A stretch of 19,048 bases of DNA from assembly GCA_001275005.1 (NCBI GenBank), contig JWZX01002049.1, positions 1 through 19,048 of the forward strand. Direction: 5' to 3'. Origin of the DNA: Chrysochromulina tobinii (taxonomy: Eukaryota > Haptophyta > Prymnesiales > Chrysochromulinaceae). How positions within the stretch are numbered: position 1 is the stretch's first letter; every line of letters begins with the position of its first letter. The notes below the pieces were generated by a model that saw only the letters and a list, made by a program, of their open reading frames with translations, searched no databases and was not told where the DNA came from. Positions 1-7,088 of the stretch are shown one piece after another. A program made the position numbers and the translations under genes.

Positions 1-236
1 AGCGAGCACTCATCGAGGCGTGAGGCTGACCAATCGTCGTCGTCGCACATTGCCCCAAGTGTGCGCAGCACGGTTGTGGCCGTCTCGTCTATGGGGAAGA
101 CGGTGTCTTCAGACGGATCGAGGTCGTTGAGCCAATCATTGAGTCGTCCCGCTCGCCGCGCTGCTTTGAGTGACCACTCGACCTCCTCGCCCTCACGCCC
201 ACGCACGCGGACGCGCCGCCCGCAAGCCTTCTCCAT
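1..236 (-). CDS. Partial 5' end of a possible SKP1/BTB-like protein
   Basis: The minus strand is open from an ATG at 236 to the left edge (78 codons plus), so the 3' part lies outside the window. After a basic start (MEKACGRRVRVRGREGEEVE) the order is a beta-like stretch, then SLKAARRAGRLNDWLNDL, DTVFPIDETATTVLRTLGAM and an acidic DDDD. This spacing (short strand, a helix of 'not yet degraded' type, then a 'v.pi.d....vL..l' helix) resembles the N-terminal half of a SKP1/BTB-POZ fold. The match is inferred from pattern only and is weak. The same frame stays open upstream of the ATG, antisense to the next gene's start, without another ATG, so 236 is the best start. Its start lies 149 bases from that of the plus-strand pseudouridine synthase, suggesting a shared divergent promoter. 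Confidence 0.4.
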   Translation of the reverse strand, partial: MEKACGRRVRVRGREGEEVEWSLKAARRAGRLNDWLNDLDPSEDTVFPIDETATTVLRTLGAMCDDDDWSASRLDECS

Positions 237-385
237 TTCTGCTTTCTTGATTTGGTATCGGCCTCTTACCCCGATTTGGTAATGTTCGAGCGTCGTAGTG
301 AGCTTTTGGGGCACATTCAATTGTAGTAGTTCCTCACCACTCAAGATCACAGCCGAAACTTGATTGAGTTCTCGTTTGCGCCACG
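237..385. promoter_or_regulatory. Divergent intergenic promoter region (SKP1-like gene / PUS7-type gene)
   Basis: These 149 bases separate two head-to-head starts, so they must hold the promoters or 5' UTRs of both genes if the starts are right. I see no convincing TATA box or palindrome. The call rests on position only. Confidence 0.35.
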
Positions 386-3249
386 ATGCCGAAGAGACCA
401 CGAACCTCTGAAGTTGTGGCTGCTCTCTCTGGCATCGAGCGCGAACGAAGCGTTGGCATCGACTCGTACGCGAGCGCGCCCCTTCCGCTCCACCCGACCG
501 GCCTCTTCCAGTCGCGATGGATTGATTTCCACGTTCGGGAGCTGGCAGAAGATGGAGTCGCCCTTTCACTGACCGACGTGCCACAGCAGGCAGACGCGTT
601 GGCACCCTTGGCACACAGGCATCTGTGCTCGTTCGTAATGTGCAAAGAGAATCGGACGACCTCAGATGCCTTGAGGCAGGTAGCGGCCGCAGCTGGCGTG
701 CCTCTCTCGAGCCTCGCCGTCGCCGGCGCCAAGGACAAGCGAGCCGTGACGGTGCAACGCGTGACTGGCCGCGGCATCGACGCGCCGAAACTGCTGCGCG
801 TGAACGACAAGTGGACAGCCGCTGGCAGCCGGGTGCGCGTCGGGCATTTCGCGGCCGCCGATCGCTCGCTCGGCCTCGACCAAGCGCGTGGAAATCAGTT
901 TGTGGTCATCCTGCGCGACCTCGAGGTGACGTCCACTTGCCACGAGGCGCACGCGCAGGCGCCGGCAGGTGGAGCGGCTGGCGAGGCAGACGGCGATGGA
1001 ACGGCTTCCATATTTGGCAACTCCGAGGGTCTGGGCGAGGTGGCGTGGCGCCGTAGCGGGCGCGCCGTCGCGGGCGAGGGTCTGGGCGAGGAGGCACTGC
1101 GAGGCGCATGCAGTGCCGCCCTCTCGCGCGTCGCGGCGGGCGGCTTCGTCAACTACTTTGGCTTGCAGCGCTTCGGCAGCGGCGAGGGCGTGGCCACGCA
1201 TGCCGTCGGTGCCCTCTTACTACGCGGGGCATTCCGTCGGGGACTCCAAGCCATACTCGACCCGACCGCGCCCGGCCTCTCGGCGGCTGAGCGGGCGGCG
1301 CGCGCTCACTACGGCGCGACCGCGGACGCGGCGGCAGCGTTGCGCCTGCTGCCGAGGCGCGGCGGCCAGACGCTCACACAGAGGCTCCTTAGCTCCTATG
1401 CCGCTCGACTGTCGGCAGCGAGCACGGCGGCTGCTGACACGGCAGTTGCAGGCACGGCAGTTGCAGGCACGGCGGTTGCTGACACGGCAGTTGCTGACAC
1501 GGCAGTTGCTGACACGGCAGTTGCTGACACGGCGGCGGCTGGTGCTACGGTAGTCGGTGCCGCATCGGCCGCGCATGCAAGTGATCACCACGGCGCGCGG
1601 CCATCAGCGGTAGCCACATCGGCCGCGCATGCGAGTGCTCACCACGGCGCTGCATCGGCTGGCGCCCTGGAGGCGAGTGCATTGGAGGACGCGGCGGCGG
1701 AAACGACTCTTTGGCGCCTCCCTTTTCGGGAGCGCTTGCTCTACGTGAATGCGCTCCAGTCGTTCGCGTTCAATCGCGCCGCCAGCTACCGCATCCGAAT
1801 GAATGCGAGCACTCCCATCGAAGGCGATCTGGTGTGGGGAATGAATGCGAGCGCTCCCATCGAAGGCGATCTGGTGTGGGGAATGAATGCGAGCGCTCCC
1901 ATCGAAGGCGATCTGGTGTGGGCGGCAGCCGGCGGCGGCGGTGCCCATGACGGCGCCCATTTAGGTGCCCACGACGGCGCGATCACGGAGGACGAGGGCG
2001 CCGACGTGAGCGCCGTCGTGGGCGCCGACGCCGTTGAAGGCGCCGACGACGTCGAAGGCTCGGCAGCGGCGGACGGGTTCGAGGACGATGGCGGCGGCGC
2101 TGTCGCTTCGGTCTCCGTCGGGCCTGCCGTGCGGGCGCGCGCGCTGTTGCCGCCTGCTGTGAAAGTGCTCAGCGCGGCGGAGGCAGCTTCTGGCCGTTAC
2201 ACTCTTGCGGACGTGCTGCTGCCACTCCCAGGTCACTTCGCCACGTATCCCCTGAGTGCCACTGAGTGCCTTCCTCATCAGGTCACTTTTCACCACTTAT
2301 CTCCCGAGTGCCACTGATTGCCTTCCGCATCAGGTCACTCACACCTTCCCATATCCCTGATTGCCACTGATTGCCACTGATTGCCTCCCCATCAGGTCAC
2401 TCCGTCACCTACCCCGCGCACGGCGCCGGCGCCGAGTACGCTCGGGTTCTGTCCGAGCTCAATCTCCGGCTCGATCTCCGGCTCGGCGCCACGACGGCGC
2501 TCCCAGCCGCGAGCTCGGAGCTCCCAGCCGCGAGGTGGTTTCAGGCAGGCCTCTTCGACCTGCCTGGCGGGTATCGTCCATTGCTTGCCTTCGCGTCGCG
2601 CTTGAGCGGCGCCGTACTCTCTTACACCGACCCGATCGCCGTGCTTGAGCGCTCGGATTTGGATGCCCTCGAGCCCAGAGCCACTGCCACGTCGACGGCG
2701 CCGTCACGAGCACCCGAGCGCTCGGATTTGGATGCCCTCGAGCCCAGAGCCACTGCCACGTCGACGGCGCCGTCACGAGCACCCGAGCGCTTGGATTTGG
2801 ATGCCCTCGAGCCCAGAGTCACTGCCACGTCGACGGCGCCGTCACGAGCACCCGAGCGCTCGGATTTGGATGCCCTCGAGCCCAGAGCCACTGCCACGTC
2901 GACGGCGCCGTCACGAGCACCCGAGCGCTTGGATTTGGATGCCCTCGAGCCCAGAGCCACTGCCACGTCGACGGCGCCGTCCCGAGCACCCGAGCGCTTG
3001 GATTTGGATGCCCTCGAGCCCAGAGCCACTGCCACGTCGACGGCGCCGTCCCGAGCACCCGATGAAGCCGACGGCGGCTCGGCACGCAAACGCTTCGCGT
3101 GGCGGGTGAGCTTTGAGTTGCCTGCGTCGGTGTATGCGACCGTGTTCTTGAGGGAGCTCCTGCATCATCCCCTCGATGCCGCGGAGGACGCGCGCCGCTC
3201 GAAAACAGTGCTCACCGCGAAAAATAAGACTCCGTTCGGTATCGACTAG
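386..3249 (+). CDS. PUS7: TruD/PUS7-family tRNA pseudouridine synthase, two exons
   Basis: Exons 386-2231 and 2396-3249 join in frame to give 899 residues. The family isomerises uridine to pseudouridine in tRNA and other RNAs. Visible motifs: AVAGAKDKRAVTVQRVTG (residues about 111-128; catalytic Asp is D117 of the KD pair), GFVNYFGLQRFG (about 252-263), PFRERLLYVNALQSFAFN, EGDLVW, LPLPGHSVTYPAHG across the splice junction, FDLPGGYR and the C-terminal FELPASVYATVFLREL. These follow the PUS7 order. The protein is longer than usual because of in-frame low-complexity inserts: a 15-base array (1436-1540), two introner cores (1573-1650), a triplicated 14-residue block around EGDLVW (1798-1922) and six 23-residue units in exon 2 (2647-3060). 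Part of 1436-1665 could be unrecognised intron rather than coding. The ATG at 386 precedes all conserved sequence. The function call is firm; the exact coding extent in the repeat regions is less so. Confidence 0.88.
1436..1540 (+). repeat. 15-base in-frame tandem array
   Basis: Seven units of the type GACACGGCAGTTGCT, with variants at two or three positions. They encode repeating ADTAV/AGTAV. They sit in a loop between two conserved TruD blocks, so they should be tolerated as a linker, or could be part of a cryptic intron. Confidence 0.85.
1573..1650 (+). repeat. Two module-A introner cores inside the PUS7 reading frame (possible exonised relics)
   Basis: Cores at 1573-1596 and 1627-1650 are 54 bases apart, each preceded by CATCGGCCGC. 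They match the core found in introns of the mannosidase and ARM genes (GCATGCAAGTG.TCACCACGGCGC), in sense orientation. Neither is followed by the CCACAG acceptor seen elsewhere, and the frame stays open through both (reading HAS.HHGA). They may be former introns now translated, or introns whose splice sites I cannot place. Confidence 0.7.
1798..1922 (+). repeat. 42-base in-frame triplication of a conserved TruD block
   Basis: Three near-identical copies at 1798-1839, 1840-1881 and 1882-1922 encode MNAS(T/A)PIEGDLVWG. The EGDLVW segment is a conserved single-copy motif in the family, so two of the three copies are extra. The copies differ by about one base, indicating a recent event. Confidence 0.92.
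2232..2395 (+). other. PUS7 intron: three tandem module-B units
   Basis: A GT-AG intron of 164 bases. Splicing 2231 to 2396 restores the family sequence LPLPGHSVTYP, with matching codon phase on both sides. It consists of three head-to-tail units (2232-2281, 2282-2333, 2334-2395), each beginning GTCACT and ending (C)ATCAG, so each unit by itself is a legal 50-62 base GT-AG intron. The body of each unit holds the motif TGAGTGCCACTGATTGCC. The first 20 bases (GTCACTTCGCCACGTATCCC) match 16 of 20 bases of the downstream exon start. Confidence 0.88.
2647..3060 (+). repeat. 69-base in-frame tandem array, six copies
   Basis: Exactly six 69-base units (starts 2647, 2716, 2785, 2854, 2923, 2992) encode 23 residues of the form ER(S/L)DLDALEPR(A/V)TATSTAP followed by SRAP. 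Units differ at one to three positions, including ser/leu and val/ala swaps. The first unit overlaps the conserved 'DPI.vLe.sDlDaL' region of the family, so the array expands a real protein loop. Confidence 0.95.
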
Positions 3250-3804
3250 GGTCAAGTTTTGGTGACCCCGGTGAGACGCTGCAAATAGGTAGTGCAAGGT
3301 GGAGGAGTTCCGGAGTTGGACGCGTAGCCGCCTGGTAGCGTAGGCGTGCTGCGCGCGGAAAGCTCGGCTCTATCGCTGGACGCTGCACGTTCCCTCATGC
3401 TGCGCGACGCCCTCAGGGCCGACTAACGCTTCACTGGGACCGGCACGACCGCCCGCGCGCCGCAACCGTATACATCGATGCGAGACAATCATGCAAATAC
3501 GATAGCACATGCTTTCAACGACACACATACGAACCGTCGATCCGGAGTGGACGCCTCGGCTTGTATGTTGTCGAATAGTACTTTCAGCAAAGAATCAAAG
3601 GAATGAAGCTGAATCACATGAGCGAGTATCGAGCTGACAGAGTGACCGCCGTGACCGATCGCCGTGACAATAAGGATCAGAGAAAGAGATGATAATCTCG
3701 TGCGGTCGGTGATGATGATCTCGTGCGGTCGGAGATGATGATCCCGTGCGGTCGGAGATGATGATCTCGTGCGGTCGGTGCCGCAACACTGGATGATTGA
3801 GATC
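3250..3804. other. Intergenic region between convergent genes, with a 23-base tandem repeat
   Basis: 555 bases lie between the ends of the PUS7-type gene and the mannosidase gene, so this should be 3' UTR for both. Apart from the repeat at 3695-3780 I see no gene, tRNA or clear polyadenylation motif. Confidence 0.6.
3695..3780. repeat. 23-base tandem repeat, about four copies
   Basis: Units start at 3695, 3718, 3741 and 3764, of the type ATCTCGTGCGGTCGG(T/A)GATG. They are unlike the 10-11 base minisatellites in the introns and lie in the convergent 3' region. Confidence 0.85.
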
Positions 3805-6800
3805 TCAGTGCGTGGTGGGGATCTGACGGATGAGGGCCGCACGTAGCTCGACACGCCCTCGCAGATCCTGCAGCTCATCAGCTGCCCGATCTGCCGCCTC
3901 GAGCTGCGCCTCGGCCGTGCGGTTGCCCGCAGCGGCAGCGGCGTGAGTGGCGGCGTCTGGGCGCGGCACAGCGGGTGCCTCTGCCGCGAGCTCGTCCTCG
4001 GCGGGTAGCGAGCCCCAGCGCGCTCCGTACCTGTGGGGAAGTGAGGGCGCCGTGGTGAGCGCTTGCATGCAAAGCTCGTCCTCGGCGGGTAGGGAGCCCC
4101 ACGCTCCGTACCGGTACTCGTCGTGAATGCGCAGCGGGTGCGCTTCGGTGTTGAAGACGTACTCGCTCAGCGGGTACTCGGAGCCGTCGCCGAAGAGCAG
4201 GTAGAGGTATTTGAGTGTCTCCGCGGTGAAGAAGGACTCCATGCGACCACCCTGTGGGGAAGAGGGAGGCACGGGGCGGAGCGCCGTGGTGAGCACTTGC
4301 ATGCACGTTCCACTCGGGAGCAGTTGGCGTACCTCATCCTGGGGAGGAGGCACGAGCGTGACGTCCTTGAGCGGCACGTATCCCCCCGTGGGAACCTTTG
4401 TATGAGTCTCGATGGCACCGAAGATGTGCCATCCCCATTCGCGATACTTCGGATCCCCGGTGAGCCGCCACAAGATCAAAAGGCTCTCTGAAGTTTCAGG
4501 GCGCAGCAAAAAGTGCTTCGCCTGCTCCGCGGCGACCACGTGTGTCCGGTGACCAAAGGCGGCTATCTCGGGAGCGAGGCCCGATGGGCTATCCGCATAC
4601 ATGCGATAGCAAGTGTGCATGAGCTCGACGGCGAGCTCACGATCGGCGTCCGCGCGCGTGCCCTCCGCCCCGAGGATAAGCATACCGGGGGCGAAGCAGG
4701 CGAGATGGTCCATCGTGTGTGAATACTCTCCGGTGCGGTGGTTCCATCGTGCCAGGTACGTGCAGTTACCACACCGGTCTGGGCCGCCGCGCCTCACGAG
4801 GCGCGCATGGATCGCCTCGACCGACGTGTCATACATTTGGCGCATCCGCTGATCGGTGCGCCCGGAGAGGATCCATTGCTTCAGGAGGTATTCGTACAGC
4901 GAGTCGGCGCGCGCGCCGAGCGTCACCTCCTGCGACATCCACTGGCCAGTCTCCGGCGAGATGAACATGGGGTAGAGCCCGCGCGGCAAGTCGGACGGCC
5001 AGGCGCCCCCCTCCGGTGTGCTGCTCGAGGGTACCCCGTGCTGCAGCCGGCGTAGGTACGTCATGATACGCTGCGCCACTGCCTCGTACGCCGGGTTCCC
5101 TGTGTGGCGCGAGAGCGCTCGGAACTCGAGCTGCAGGGTGCCCACCTGTGGGGAAGATGCAGCGCCGTGGTGAGCACATGCATGCTGCCCATCCAGACCG
5201 CGGGTGCCCACCTCGGCGCCCATCTCGAGGTGCGCACCTCGGCCACAGTCGAGGAGGTGCAATCAGGTGCACTCAGGTGCACTCAGTTGCACTCAGTTGC
5301 ACTCAGTTGCACTCAGGTGCACTCAGGTGCACTCAGGTGCACTCAGGTGCACTCAGGTGCACTCAGGTGCACTCAGGTGCAATCAGGTGCAATCAGTTGC
5401 ACCTCGGCCACCGTCGAGGCACCACGAGACCACGACGGGTTGTATCGGGTGCGGCTGCGCAGCCCGAGGGTGCCGTAGGGCAGACCGTGCCTGATGAGGG
5501 AAACAATCAAGGATGACATCAGAGGTCATCAGCGGCAATGAGAGGCCATCAGAGGCAATCGGACTTGCGGCGTGTGGAACGCCTGATGAGGGAAGCAATC
5601 AAGGCTATCATCAGAGGCCATCGGACGTACGGCGTGTGGAACGCGAATAGCATGCGCTGGCCGAGTTGTTCGGCCTTGTCGAGGAGGGAGGAGCGTCCCG
5701 TAGCCTCGTACGCGGAGAGCAGCCCGCCCAAGACGCGGATGGTCACCTGTGGAGAGGAGCATGGCGCCGTAGTGAGCACACTTGCATGCTTGAAGCAGCC
5801 CGCCCAAGACGCGGATGGTCACCTGTGGAGAGGAGAGATGGCGCCGTAGTGAGCACACTTGCATGCTTGAAGCAGCCCGCCCAAGACGCGGATGGTCACC
5901 TCGAACAGGTTGATCTCCTCCTGCTCGCCAAAGCTCAGGCTCTGCTCGATCCACTGGAGCGCGAGCTCTGCCTCGTCATCGAGTTGCATCACGAGGAGCG
6001 TGTCGAGAGAGTCGATGAGGGTGAGTCCCATGCCGAACGATGCGACGCCGCGCCGCTTCGTCGGCTCGAGCTCGTCGGCACCCCACGCGTACCTGCGGGG
6101 GGGGCGCAACCAGTCGCCATCAGGAGGCCATCAGGAGGCCATCAGGAGGCCATCAGGAGGCCATCAGGAGGCCATCAGGAGGCCATCAGGAGGCCATCAG
6201 GAGGCCATCAGGAGGCCATCAGGAGGCCATCAGGAGGCCATCGGCACGCCGCACGTACTTGGTGTAACCACTCCATGCATGCACGAACGCCTCGCGCACA
6301 CGCCGTTGCCGATCGCCTTGCGCGCGGCTCACTGCCGCTACTACCGCCGCGGCTAGCGGCGGCGCGCTGCCGTTGCTGCCCGAACTGCCGCTACTGCTCC
6401 TGCTATTGTTCAGGCTCTCACTACTACTGCTGCTGCCGCCGACGCTGCCCGTCTCGGCGTGCTCCGCTGCACCCTGCTTGCACGAATCATCGGGCACTGC
6501 ATCGTTGCTGGCGCCGCTGCCACCATCAAGATCCTGTGGTAGCTCCTGGACTGGCGTGACCACGCTGCCACCTCCAAGCGCGGTCCAGCTAGCGTCCAGA
6601 ATCTGCTGCAGGACCGGCGCGGGCGGAGGGGTGACGAATCTGCTGCAGCTGAGCGAGCACCAGCGCAACATGTAGCTCGGATTCGAAGCGCACTCGCCCG
6701 CGTCAGCCCACTGAGAGCAGAGAGCGCTGCGGTCCTCCAGCGCCTCCAGCGGCGGTGCAGGAGGACCGCCCAGGATCTTGCTCCACCATTCTGTCAACTG

Positions 6801-6935
6801 CGGACGAAGCAAGGGTGTGGCCGAAGATGCCTCGGCCTCGTCGGCGGCCGCGTCGCCGAGGCCGAATTGCAGACCCGCGGCCGCCGACGATGCCACCAAT
6901 GAGAGGAGCAGCATCAGAGGCGCTCTCCTCGCCAT
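3805..6935 (-). CDS. Class I alpha-1,2-mannosidase (GH47), secretory, with N-terminal degenerate ShK-like domain; seven exons
   Basis: Exons 6935-6259, 6092-5900, 5746-5631, 5490-5403, 5145-4333, 4251-4112 and 4030-3805 close in frame at every junction, giving 750 residues. GH47 enzymes trim alpha-1,2-mannose from N-glycans in the ER/Golgi with Ca2+. Order: signal peptide (1-20, [20 protein letters not shown]); ShK-like Cys domain (about 64-100); Ser/Gly linker (about 137-190); GH47 domain from about 209. GH47 motifs: [34 protein letters not shown] and HTCYRMY (the usual disulfide pair, arguing for the ERMan1/Golgi class over EDEM), LRPETSES (about 573) and FNTEAHPL (about 662-669; the Thr normally binds calcium). 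The C-terminal tail after about 700 is Ala-rich and not conserved. No KDEL-like signal is seen. The ATG at 6935 begins directly with a signal peptide. Confidence 0.93.
4031..4111 (-). other. Mannosidase intron 6 (module A, 81 bases, stop-free)
   Basis: GT-AG, donor CCG|GTACGG, acceptor CCCCACAG|GTACGG. The first 39 bases of the intron copy the first 42 bases of exon 7, with one 3-base gap and one mismatch. The copy is followed by the core (4046-4070) and a short pyrimidine run. The length is a multiple of three with no stop codon in the gene's frame, so retention would duplicate a GSLPAEDEL segment instead of breaking the frame. Confidence 0.8.
4252..4332 (-). other. Mannosidase intron 5 (module A, 81 bases, stop-free)
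   Basis: GT-AG, donor GATGAG|GTACGC, acceptor CCCCACAG|GGTGG, core at 4281-4304. Removing it joins PPPQDE to [20 protein letters not shown] as in GH47 relatives. It is also stop-free and a multiple of three. Unlike intron 6, its start does not copy the downstream exon. Confidence 0.78.
5146..5402 (-). other. Mannosidase intron 4 (composite of modules B and A)
   Basis: 257 bases, donor GCCGAG|GTGCAACTG, acceptor CCCCACAG|GTGGGCACCC, restoring [12 protein letters not shown]. In transcription order it has a 10-base module-B array, a second copy of the exon 4 end (TCGAC.GTGGCCGAGGTGC, near 5236-5254), a copy of the exon 5 start (GAGGTGGGCACCC), the module-A core (5162-5185) and the acceptor. It reads as successive insertion and duplication events at one site. 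Confidence 0.82.
5256..5401. repeat. 10-base minisatellite (GGTGCACTCA), about 14 units
   Basis: Perfect and one-base-variant 10-base units lie wholly inside mannosidase intron 4. On the transcribed strand each unit reads TGAGTGCACC or TGATTGCACC, carrying a CTGAG/CTGAT that fits a branch-point pattern. Confidence 0.93.
5491..5630 (-). other. Mannosidase intron 3 with an internal 14-base exon copy
   Basis: 140 bases, donor ACGCC|GTACGT, acceptor CCTCATCAG|GCACGG. The join gives [13 protein letters not shown], matching GH47 relatives. Inside, an intermediate acceptor (CCCTCATCAG, ending 5583) is followed by a copy of the last 14 bases of exon 3 (5582-5569) and a GC donor GCAAGT. The region is thus two stacked intron units, one GT-AG and one GC-AG. 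Including the 14-base micro-exon would shift the frame. Confidence 0.8.
5747..5899 (-). other. Mannosidase intron 2: two tandem module-A units
   Basis: 153 bases made of a 77-base unit (5899-5823) and a 76-base unit (5822-5747), each GT to CTCCACAG. Each unit starts with an exact 29-base copy of the exon 3 start (GTGACCATCCGCGTCTTGGG and nine more bases), then the core (5840-5866 and 5763-5789). Removal joins NLFE to [15 protein letters not shown], as expected for GH47. Confidence 0.88.
6093..6258 (-). other. Mannosidase intron 1 (module B array)
   Basis: 166 bases, donor ACCAA|GTACGTGCGG, acceptor CCGCAG|GTACGCGTGG. Splicing restores [12 protein letters not shown]. The intron start matches 16 of the first 20 bases of exon 2. 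Most of the body is an 11-base minisatellite. The acceptor is preceded by a run of C rather than the CATCAG ending of other module-B introns. Confidence 0.87.
6117..6242. repeat. 11-base minisatellite (CCATCAGGAGG), 11 units
   Basis: Eleven essentially perfect units plus a partial one lie inside mannosidase intron 1. On the transcribed strand the unit reads CCTCCTGATGG, containing CTGAT. Confidence 0.95.
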
Positions 6936-7088
6936 TTCGGACGCTTGACCTGCTCTGGACTAGTTTCAGGACTCGAACTTCCGAAGAAGGCGGCGCGGGG
7001 CCCTTCCCACAGCGTCAAGGTGTGACCACGTGTCTTCACCGTCCCCCCCAAATTTGGCACATTTCTCCATCTCGTATTTCATCACGCA
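6936..7088. promoter_or_regulatory. Divergent promoter region between mannosidase and cyclophilin genes
   Basis: 153 bases separate two ATG codons on opposite strands. It contains a palindromic CACGTG (7026-7031), a G-box/E-box type hexamer that bHLH or bZIP factors commonly bind. No TATA box is evident. Both genes encode signal-peptide proteins. Confidence 0.45.

Noticed and set aside
2622-3109. Repetitive open frames on both strands over the 69-base array
   Set aside because: A unit length divisible by three keeps all frames open. Only the frame continuous with TruD motifs is supported.
5104-5516. Plus-strand repetitive peptides ([10 protein letters not shown] type)
   Set aside because: Translation of a 10-base intron minisatellite cycling through frames; no start context or family match.
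4031-5899. Module-A copies as a conventional cut-and-paste transposon with terminal inverted repeats
   Set aside because: No inverted repeat pair was found at the element ends, and the flanking duplications vary from about 10 to over 35 bases.
5256-6242. Regularly spaced short repeats resembling a CRISPR array
   Set aside because: Units are contiguous 10-11 base minisatellites without unique spacers, inside introns of a eukaryotic gene.
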